Assembly: GCF_001425325.1 (NCBI RefSeq)
Contig: NZ_LMEH01000001.1
Location: 791,898-855,897 of the forward strand
DNA length: 64,000 nucleotides
Direction of reading: 5' to 3'
Origin: Leifsonia sp. Root1293
GTDB lineage: Bacteria; Actinomycetota; Actinomycetes; Actinomycetales; Microbacteriaceae
This document shows, piece by piece, positions 57,793 through 64,000 of the stretch; positions within the stretch are counted from its first letter, which is position 1, and each line of letters begins with the position of its first letter. The position numbers and the translations under genes are program-made. The notes under the pieces are model-generated. The model saw only the letters and a program-made list of their open reading frames with translations. It did not search any database and was not told the origin of the DNA.

Positions 57793-57798
57793 ACGCTA
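57793..57798 (-). promoter_or_regulatory. -10 hexamer, leaderless start
   Basis: TAGCGT, six bases before GTG 57786; overlaps the dnaE2 stop codon. Confidence 0.55.
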
Positions 57799-60700
57799 AC
57801 GGAAGTCGCGCGAGCGGCCGTGCACCGCGACGGCGAGTGGCTCGAACTTGTCGGCGACCAGGTTGATCACACCCTCATCGCTGCGCTCCAGGATGCCGCG
57901 GATGATCATGGCCGGAGCCTCGCGGGCGATGCGCCGATACCGGGTCCAGACGCCGACTCCGGCGATGACGTTGAGGGTGCCGGTCTCGTCCTCGATGTTC
58001 ATGAAGGTGATGCCGCCGGCCGTCGCCGGGCGCTGGCGGTGGGTGACGACGCCGCCCACCTCGATGCGCCGGCCCGACTCGGCGGTGCGCAGGGTGTCGA
58101 TGGCACGAGCGCCCCGCGCAGAGAGCGCATCGCGCACGTGCCTGATGGGATGGTCGTCGGGGGAGATTCCCGTCGACCACAGGTCGTAGACCACCTGCTC
58201 GACCTCGCTCAGCATCGGCAGCAGCGGGGGCTGCAGCACCACGACAGAGCCCTCGAGGAAGCTCGCGCGATCCTGGGCGGCGTCCCCGGCGCTCCACAGC
58301 GCCTCGCGGCGTTCGAGTCCCAGCCCGCTGAACGCCCCGGCGGCGGCCAGGGCCTCGAGCTGTTCGGTGTTCAGGCCGATGCGCCGCGACAGGTCGGCCA
58401 TGCTCCGATACGCACCGTAGGTCTCGCGTTCTGTGACGATGCGCTCGGCCAGGGCCAGGCCGATGCCGCCGACCTCGGCGAGCCCGAGGCGCACGGCGAA
58501 GGCGCCGTCGCGACGGTGCGCCTCCGATTCGTCAGGCCCGCTCCGGTCGAACTTTCCGACGGGTGGCTGGGCGGCGGCGATGCAGGAGTCGCGGCCGGTG
58601 GGGCCGGCATCCGTTCCCGGAGTGAGCGGCTCCAGCACGGCATTCGCCCCCGAGAGCAGGATGTCGGGGCGACGCACCTCGACGCCGTGCCTCCTGGCAT
58701 CGGCCGTGAGGGTCTGCGGCGAGTAGAAACCCATGGGCTGGGCGCGCAGCAGGGCGGCGAGGAACGCAGCCGGGTAGTGCAGCTTGAACCAGGAGCTGGC
58801 GTAGACGAGCAGCCCGAAGCTGATGGAGTGGCTCTCGGCGAACCCGAAGTTCGCGAAGGCCTCGATCTTCGCGTAGATGACATCGGCCGTCTCCTCGTCG
58901 ATGCCGTTCTCGGCCATGCCCTGGTAGAGCGTTGCCTTCAACGTCGAGATCTTCTCGATGCCGCGCTTCGAACCCATGGCACGCCGGAGCCTGTCGGCGT
59001 CCTCAGCCGTGCATCCGCCAACGGCCATCGCCATCTGCATGAGCTGCTCCTGGAACAGGGGAACACCGAGGGTGCGTTCGAGAACGGGCTCGAGCTTCGG
59101 ATGCAGGTAGGTCACCTTCTCCTCTCCGGTGCGGCGCCGGATGTACGGATGCACGGCGCCGCCCTGCACCGGACCGGGACGGATGAGCGCGATCTCCACG
59201 ACGAGGTCGTAGAAGCAGCGCGGCAGCAGCCGGGGGAGCGTTCCCATCTGGGCGCGGCTCTCGACCTGGAACACGCCGATGGAGTCGGCGCGGCAGAGCA
59301 TGTCGTAGACGGCCGGCTCCTCCTTGGGGATGGTCGCCAGCGTCCACTCCTCGCCGATCACGTCGCGGGCGATGTCGAAGGTGTACTGCAGCGCGGCGAG
59401 CATGCCGAGGCCGAGCAGGTCGAACTTGACGAGTCCCATCCAGGCGCAGTCGTCCTTGTCCCACTGCAGCACCGTGCGGTTCTCCTTGCGGGCGTGTTCG
59501 ATGGGGCACACCTCGCCGACGGGCCGATCCGTGAGCACCATGCCGCCCGAATGGATGCCGAGGTGCCGCGGGAAGGTGAGCACCTGACCGGCCAGCTCGA
59601 TCACGGAGTCGGGGATGTCATGGTCGCCGCTGGTGATCTCGGCACCCCAGCGCTCCACCTGCTTCGACCAGGCGTCCTGCTGGCCGCCGCTGAAGCCCAG
59701 GGCCTTCGCCATGTCGCGAACGGCTGCCTTGGGGCGGTAGCTGATCACGTTGGCGACCTGGGCCGCGTTCAGCCTGCCGTACTTGCGGTACACGTACTGG
59801 ATGACCTCCTCGCGCCGGTCGGAGTCGAAGTCGACGTCGATGTCGGGCTCCTCCTCGCGCAGGCTCGAGAGGAACCTCTCGAACGGCAGTCCGTAGAAGA
59901 TCGAGTCGACGGCCGTGATGTCGAGGGTGAAGCACACGGCGGAGTTCGCGGCCGACCCGCGCCCCTGGCAGAGGATGCCGAGCCTGCGTGCCTCCTGCAC
60001 GATGTCGTGCACGATGAGGAAGTAGCCGGGGAAGTCCTTCAGCTCGATCACGTCGAGCTCCTTCTCGAGGCGCTCGCGCACGCTCGGCGGGATGCCCGGG
60101 TACTTCTCGGCGGCGCCGCGCCAGACCAGCTCGCGCAGCCAGCTCATGGGGGTGTGGCCTTCGGGAACCTCCTGCTTCGGCAGCCGCGGCCGGGCGCTCC
60201 GCAGGGTGAAGGCCAGCTCGTCGGCGTACTGCACCGTGCGCTCGACGGCGCCGGGGAAGCGAGCGAAGCGCACGGCCATCTCGGCGCCGCTGCGGAGGTG
60301 CGCGCCGTCGGCCGCGGGCAGCCAGCCGTCCATCTCGTCGAGGCTGCGCCGGGCCCGCACCGCCGCGAGGGCACTCGCCAGCCTGTGCTCCGACGGTGTC
60401 GCATAGTGCACGGCATTCGTGGCGACGACGGGCAGGCCTGCGGATGCCGCCAGCCGAGCGAGCTCGTCATTGATCGAGCTGTCTTCAGGGTGGCCGTGGT
60501 CGAACACCTCCACAGCGACGTTGTCGTGGCCGAACAGGTCGACCAGCCTGGCCAGCTCGGCGGCTGCCGCCTCGGGACCGCTCGTGGCCAGGGCCTGGCG
60601 CACCAGGCCCTTGCGGCATCCTGTGAGCACCAGCCAGTGGCCGTCGGCCTGCCCGGCCAGCTGCTCGAGGTCGTAGCTCGGTCTGCCCTTCTCGGCGCCG

Positions 60701-61197
60701 GCGAGCTGGGCCGTCGTGATGGCCCCGGCGAGGCGGTGGTAGCCCTCCTCGCGGCGGGCCAGCACCAGCAGGTGGCTGCCTTCAGGATCGGCGATGCCGT
60801 TCTGCGGCATGGTGAGGTCGAGGGAGAGCTCGGCTCCGAAGATCGTCTTGACCTCGGGGTGGCTCTCGGCGGTCTCGGCCAGGCGCACCACTCCGTAGAG
60901 GCCGTCGTGGTCGGTGATGCCGATGCCGACGAGCCCCAGTCGCTTGGCCTCCTCGAGCAGCTGCTCGGGTGGGCTCGCGCCGTCGAGGAAGCTGAAGGTG
61001 GAGTGCACGTGCAGCTCGGCGTACGGCACGATCGGCTCGGTACTGGCCGGCTCGAGCGGACGCGGCCGGTACGGCTGCCGTTTGTGCGACCACGCCGGAC
61101 TGTCGCCCCCGTCGCCGGCAGGCGTGCCGGGCCGACGGCTGGAGGAGAGGGTGCGTTCGAGTTCCGACCACGGGATCGGGGGATTGTTGAAGCCCAT
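57796..61197 (-). CDS. dnaE2: Error-prone DNA polymerase DnaE2
   Basis: A 1133-residue C-family polymerase. A PHP domain starts with YAELHVHSTFSFLDG and ITDHDGLYGVVRLAE; the catalytic palm has LCQGRGSAANSAVCFTLDIT and EEPDIDVDFDSDRREEV; then FAESHSISFGLLVYASSWFKLHYPAAFLAALLRAQPMGFYSPQTL and a C-terminal OB domain (GGVVTHRQRPATAGGITFMNIEDETG). It lacks the tau-binding tail of the replicative DnaE. ATG 61197 overlaps the TGA of imuB (ATGA). It copies past DNA damage with ImuA' and ImuB and causes SOS mutagenesis. Downstream DUF3097 has its own promoter. Confidence 0.96.
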   Translation of the reverse strand: MGFNNPPIPWSELERTLSSSRRPGTPAGDGGDSPAWSHKRQPYRPRPLEPASTEPIVPYAELHVHSTFSFLDGASPPEQLLEEAKRLGLVGIGITDHDGLYGVVRLAETAESHPEVKTIFGAELSLDLTMPQNGIADPEGSHLLVLARREEGYHRLAGAITTAQLAGAEKGRPSYDLEQLAGQADGHWLVLTGCRKGLVRQALATSGPEAAAAELARLVDLFGHDNVAVEVFDHGHPEDSSINDELARLAASAGLPVVATNAVHYATPSEHRLASALAAVRARRSLDEMDGWLPAADGAHLRSGAEMAVRFARFPGAVERTVQYADELAFTLRSARPRLPKQEVPEGHTPMSWLRELVWRGAAEKYPGIPPSVRERLEKELDVIELKDFPGYFLIVHDIVQEARRLGILCQGRGSAANSAVCFTLDITAVDSIFYGLPFERFLSSLREEEPDIDVDFDSDRREEVIQYVYRKYGRLNAAQVANVISYRPKAAVRDMAKALGFSGGQQDAWSKQVERWGAEITSGDHDIPDSVIELAGQVLTFPRHLGIHSGGMVLTDRPVGEVCPIEHARKENRTVLQWDKDDCAWMGLVKFDLLGLGMLAALQYTFDIARDVIGEEWTLATIPKEEPAVYDMLCRADSIGVFQVESRAQMGTLPRLLPRCFYDLVVEIALIRPGPVQGGAVHPYIRRRTGEEKVTYLHPKLEPVLERTLGVPLFQEQLMQMAMAVGGCTAEDADRLRRAMGSKRGIEKISTLKATLYQGMAENGIDEETADVIYAKIEAFANFGFAESHSISFGLLVYASSWFKLHYPAAFLAALLRAQPMGFYSPQTLTADARRHGVEVRRPDILLSGANAVLEPLTPGTDAGPTGRDSCIAAAQPPVGKFDRSGPDESEAHRRDGAFAVRLGLAEVGGIGLALAERIVTERETYGAYRSMADLSRRIGLNTEQLEALAAAGAFSGLGLERREALWSAGDAAQDRASFLEGSVVVLQPPLLPMLSEVEQVVYDLWSTGISPDDHPIRHVRDALSARGARAIDTLRTAESGRRIEVGGVVTHRQRPATAGGITFMNIEDETGTLNVIAGVGVWTRYRRIAREAPAMIIRGILERSDEGVINLVADKFEPLAVAVHGRSRDFR

Positions 61198-62825
61198 CAG
61201 TCGTACCGAGCCTCTGCCTGCCAGCTGCCGCCGTCGAGCATCACGAGCCAGGCGTCGCCGGCGTCGTCGACGAGCTGCATCCGATGCACGCGACGGCTGG
61301 CCGCGGCATCCCACCACCGCTCGACGACAGGCCAGGGACCCGCCCACGCCACGACTCGTTTCAGCTCACCCGGACGACGCTGCTCACCCGGGCCGGCCGT
61401 GGCCGAGAACGCGTGGGGGACGCCGGTGAGCATGCCGCGCTCGTCGACGTCGACGGCCTCGCCCGCCTCGGTCAGCACCCTCACCGGATGCTGCTCGCGG
61501 AACACCGTCGACGGCGCGAGTTCCGGCAGGCTGCCCGGCCAGGGCCGTTCGGCCGACCGCACGCGGTCGTCTGGTGCGCGGTCGCCCCACGGCACCAGGA
61601 TCTGGCGTTCTGACAGCAGCCTGCCGCCCCCGATGACAGCCGTCACGACCCCCTCGTGGCCGAGCATGCTCTGCACCCTGGTGAGACCGTGGTGCACGCG
61701 CTCGTCCGGGCCGGAGCCCCAGAGCCCCTCCTCGTGATTGTCCGTGCCGTCGACCCGCTCCGGGCGCACCCGCACGCTCGCGATGGCCGAGTTCAAGCCG
61801 CTGTCGACGGACCCGCCGCCCTGCAACTGCCAGCGCACCCTGTCGACGACGTCGGAGGCGCTGAACCAGCGCGGGTGCAACCAGCTGCGCTCCGACAACT
61901 CGCCGGACTCCGCGCGCACCTCGATGCGCACGCCCGTGCAGACCAGCTTCGCCTGGGTGAGGGTGTCGATGAAGGTGTCGATGGCGGCACGCACGCCGAA
62001 GGTGACCTGGTCGATGCGATCGAGGGCCGGTTCGAACTCGATGACGGCGTCGAAGTCGCGCGGCGGTGTGCGGGCGACCACCACGCGGCCGTCGTAGCCT
62101 CCGGCGATGGCGTGGGCGTGGGCGCCGACGGCCCCGAAGCGGCGCTGCACGTCGACGGCCGGCAGTGCGGCGAAGTCGCCGAGCCTGTGCACGCCGAGCC
62201 GGCGCAGGAGCACGGCGAGCCTGTCGTCGACGAGGATGCCGACGGGGAAGTCGGCCAGGAAGGCCGCCGAGCCGCCGGCGTCGACGAGCCGTATCCGCTC
62301 CGGGCCGCTGTGGCGTGCGGCCTGTTCCGCAGCGAACGGGCCGTCGGCCACGCCCACCCTGGCGTCGGCGAGTCCGGCAGCGGCGAGCGTGGCGAGCAGG
62401 GCTGCGCCGGTGCGCTCCTCTCCGCCGTAGTAGCGCGCCGGGCCGCGAGCCCTGATGGCGGCGGTGCCCGGGCGGATGAGCTGCACGCCCGGTGTCGCCT
62501 GCTCGAGGCGGGCGAGCACGGGCTCGAACGCCCTGGCGTCGTGCAGCGGATCGTAGGGCAGCACGGTGAGCCCTGTGCAGCGTGCCTGGGCCTCGCGCAC
62601 CTTGAGTCCGCGCATCACACCGTCGCTGCGGGCGGCGGCCGAGCTGGCGTAGACCAGTCCGTGCTCGATGAGGGCGACGGGAGCATCGGCGGCGATCCCA
62701 CCGGCGCGCATGGCAGCGGTCACGGGCCAGTCGGGCAGCCACACCACGATGGTGCGACCGAGGGCGGAGGATGCGGTTCCGGATGCCGCAGCACCGGAAC
62801 GTTCCGACACCGTTGCCGAGGTCAT
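61197..62825 (-). CDS. imuB: ImuB-type Y-family protein
   Basis: A 542-residue Y-family-like protein. It opens with TIVVWLPDWPVTAAMRAGG; the palm acidic residues that make DinB catalytic are missing (DWPVTAA in place of DxD), as in ImuB, which is an inactive polymerase that bridges DnaE2 and the beta clamp. RAPFAAE... DARVGVADGPFAAEQAARH and VLLRRLGVHRLGDFAALP (HhH) are recognisable. ATG 62825 overlaps the TGA of imuA' and its own TGA overlaps dnaE2, so the three are coupled. Confidence 0.92.
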   Translation of the reverse strand: MTSATVSERSGAAASGTASSALGRTIVVWLPDWPVTAAMRAGGIAADAPVALIEHGLVYASSAAARSDGVMRGLKVREAQARCTGLTVLPYDPLHDARAFEPVLARLEQATPGVQLIRPGTAAIRARGPARYYGGEERTGAALLATLAAAGLADARVGVADGPFAAEQAARHSGPERIRLVDAGGSAAFLADFPVGILVDDRLAVLLRRLGVHRLGDFAALPAVDVQRRFGAVGAHAHAIAGGYDGRVVVARTPPRDFDAVIEFEPALDRIDQVTFGVRAAIDTFIDTLTQAKLVCTGVRIEVRAESGELSERSWLHPRWFSASDVVDRVRWQLQGGGSVDSGLNSAIASVRVRPERVDGTDNHEEGLWGSGPDERVHHGLTRVQSMLGHEGVVTAVIGGGRLLSERQILVPWGDRAPDDRVRSAERPWPGSLPELAPSTVFREQHPVRVLTEAGEAVDVDERGMLTGVPHAFSATAGPGEQRRPGELKRVVAWAGPWPVVERWWDAAASRRVHRMQLVDDAGDAWLVMLDGGSWQAEARYD

Positions 62826-63583
62826 CAGGCCGTCACCGCCTGCAGCAGCGGAGAGCCGTCGCGGCGCAGCTGAGCGGCATCCGGCGACTCGACGGTGCCG
62901 AACTGCTGGTGACCATCGGGCAGCCAGAGCCGCACGCTGCGCGGCCTGTCGTAGCCGAGGCGCCCGATGGCCGTGACAGTGGCCTCCCGGGCAGCGAGGT
63001 GTCCGTGCCCATCGCCCAGGCCCGTCCACGAGCTGCTGCTGATGCTCAGGCGCGCCTCGGCCTGCGGCCACGGCCCGAGGACGACGAGGGCGGCGCCCCG
63101 CTGCCGCAGTCTGGCCCCGAGGCGAGCCACGTCGGTGTCGCTCGCCCGCGCCGGTGGGCGCAGGACGACGACGGTGAGCACGTCGACGAGCGCCGCCGTC
63201 GCCGTGAGCCAGTGCTCCCCGGGGTCGGGAACGAGCACCAGTCGTTCGAGGTCGATCCCGAACCGGGATGCCGCCTCCGCCCCGAAGTCGGGAACCCCCA
63301 CGACACCGCACCAGGCCCCGCTCGCCGACGGGCCGGCCAGCAGCGCCATCGCCAGGGTCAGCGAGCCGTCGACCGAGTACGCCGATCCCTGACGCAATGC
63401 TCCGCTCGGCAGCACTGCTGCCATGGCCGCTGAGGTGGGCAGGGCCGGGCTCTCGAGCTTGGTCGCCTGCATGCCCCGGATGCGCGCCTGGAGTTCCTGG
63501 ACGCGCGAGAGTGCATCCTCCGCCCCTTCGATGTCAGGGGCGGGGGCGACACTGGGGGAGTACGGAGCAGCGGCCACGAGCAC
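62825..63583 (-). CDS. imuA: ImuA'-like RecA-fold protein
   Basis: A 252-residue RecA-fold-like protein. ALRQGSAYSVDGSLTLAMALLAGPSASGAWCGVVGVPDFG and LERLVLVPDPGEHWLTATAALVDVLTVVVLRPPARA are typical of actinobacterial ImuA' proteins; the Walker A is degenerate. It acts with ImuB and DnaE2 in damage-induced mutagenesis. I choose GTG 63583, six bases after the -10 of the LexA-controlled promoter. The frame continues to an ATG at 63601 that lies inside the LexA box and upstream of the transcription start, so it is excluded. Confidence 0.88.
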   Translation of the reverse strand: MLVAAAPYSPSVAPAPDIEGAEDALSRVQELQARIRGMQATKLESPALPTSAAMAAVLPSGALRQGSAYSVDGSLTLAMALLAGPSASGAWCGVVGVPDFGAEAASRFGIDLERLVLVPDPGEHWLTATAALVDVLTVVVLRPPARASDTDVARLGARLRQRGAALVVLGPWPQAEARLSISSSSWTGLGDGHGHLAAREATVTAIGRLGYDRPRSVRLWLPDGHQQFGTVESPDAAQLRRDGSPLLQAVTA

Positions 63584-63589
63584 CTCTCT

Positions 63590-63618
63590 AGTTTCGAACA
63601 CATCTTCGAACTAGTCAA
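63590..63618 (-). promoter_or_regulatory. imuA' promoter with LexA box in the spacer
   Basis: On the minus strand: TTGACT (63618-63613), a 17-base spacer, GAAACT (63595-63590), then six bases and GTG 63583. The LexA box TCGAAC-ACAT-CTTCGA (63594-63609, plus-strand reading), one mismatch from the actinobacterial consensus TCGAAC-N4-GTTCGA, lies within the spacer and touches the -10, so LexA binding would block polymerase. Confidence 0.85.
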
Positions 63619-63709
63619 TCTCGGCCCACCGACATCCACTCCCCGAGACCGCCAGCAGGGGAAGGCCCCGATGCCTCGAGTGGCGACCGCAGCGTAGGGT
63701 CGCCGCATC

Positions 63710-63732
63710 ACGACACCGCACCATCGTGTCGT
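63710..63732. repeat. Inverted repeat upstream of peroxidase gene
   Basis: ACGACAC (63710-63716), nine bases, GTGTCGT (63726-63732). It may be an operator or a hairpin; a TAGGGT hexamer lies at 63695-63700. The 230 bases between imuA' and the next gene hold nothing else I can support. Confidence 0.4.
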
Positions 63733-63840
63733 CAGGCCTCAGGCCGCACTCCACCCGAAAACACCCTGCCGCGAACCCTCGCGCACCGCGCCGTCATCGA
63801 CGAGGCACCCCGGGCTCGCCCACTTCGCGAAGGACCCGTC

Positions 63841-64000
63841 ATGACCAATCTGCTGAGATCGACCGCCAACCCTGCCGGCGGCCACGGAGGAGGCGTGCGC
63901 GGCGACAACATGACCCGCCGCTCCTCCCTCTTCGAAGGCCGCTTCGGCCGCATGTTCCGCGAGCTTCCACCCGTTGCCTGGCCCGCGACGGCGCTCCGTC
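63841..64000 (+). CDS. Probable heme peroxidase (3' end cut by window edge)
   Basis: An ATG at 63841 behind GAAGGA opens a frame that runs off the window (53 visible residues). RSSLFEGRFGRMFRELPPVAWP resembles the N terminus of animal-type heme peroxidases of actinobacteria. The rest of the gene is outside the window, so the identity is tentative. Confidence 0.55.
   Translation, partial: MTNLLRSTANPAGGHGGGVRGDNMTRRSSLFEGRFGRMFRELPPVAWPATALR

Noticed and set aside
57820-61737. A 1305-residue plus-strand open frame
   Set aside because: It is the antisense shadow of dnaE2 and imuB. Its translation is low in complexity and lacks domains, while the minus-strand frame has complete polymerase motifs.
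1-64000. Prophage, transposon or integrative element
   Set aside because: No integrase, transposase, phage structural genes or tRNA-associated att repeats are visible; composition looks even.

Overview
This window is high-GC DNA with dense, often overlapping genes. Gene content (GAF/ANTAR regulators, glgA/glgC of the actinobacterial type, a C-minus L31 protein, the imuA'-imuB-dnaE2 mutasome, DUF3097, DUF3099, an HTH_42 family protein) points to an actinobacterium, most likely of the family Microbacteriaceae. It looks chromosomal. I see no phage, plasmid, transposase, CRISPR, tRNA or rRNA signature. Family names are given from sequence recognition; no database search was run.

Layout. 1-2.9 kb: two GAF sensors (one with ANTAR), a small acidic protein and DinB. 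3.0-6.6 kb: an OmpR/histidine-kinase pair, a divergent secreted Asp/Gly/Ser-rich protein, and mntP behind a yybP-ykoY (Mn2+) riboswitch. 6.7-15.6 kb: a striking block of membrane and small proteins (DUF1622, AI-2E transporter, DUF6325, two small proteins, SHOCT protein, DUF7144-like protein), a cytosolic arylsulfatase and a MalT-type LuxR regulator. Five copies of a 17-bp GGATGA-type inverted repeat sit in front of these genes, each at the same distance from a -10 hexamer. This is the main candidate for an undescribed system. 15.6-25.4 kb: two putative nucleases, a histidine phosphatase, a deazaflavin-type oxidoreductase, a secreted coiled-coil/lytic-transglycosylase protein, a frameshifted MpaB-family gene, a GH3 lipoprotein, TMEM175- and FUSC-type membrane proteins and an AlkZ-like protein. 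25.5-34.3 kb: ABC-F, SURF1 operon, fabG, serB-glgC versus glgA, an ABC ATPase and rpmE2. 34.4-44.2 kb: an SDR-exonuclease fused reading frame, hydrolase and glycosyltransferase pair, sirtuin, TrmH-type methylase, D,D-carboxypeptidase, a hairpin repeat array, SGNH hydrolase and a helicase. 44.2-50.7 kb: DUF4328 and DUF1992 proteins, a class A PBP with PASTA domains, and a sigma factor with a membrane partner. 50.7-57.8 kb: two RibD/DHFR-like enzymes, Arr (rifamycin ADP-ribosyltransferase), a BBE-like flavoenzyme, an MBL hydrolase, an HxlR regulator with operators, Lrp with a ferritin-like/VIT protein, and DUF3097. 57.8-63.6 kb: dnaE2-imuB-imuA' under a LexA-box promoter. The window ends inside a probable heme-peroxidase gene.

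Two sequence habits run through the window. First, about twenty genes carry a TANNNT hexamer ending exactly 6 or 7 bases before the start codon, the arrangement of leaderless transcripts; this fixes several start codons. Second, co-directional genes are often coupled by ATGA or GTGA start/stop overlaps, and several convergent gene pairs are separated by hairpin-forming repeats.
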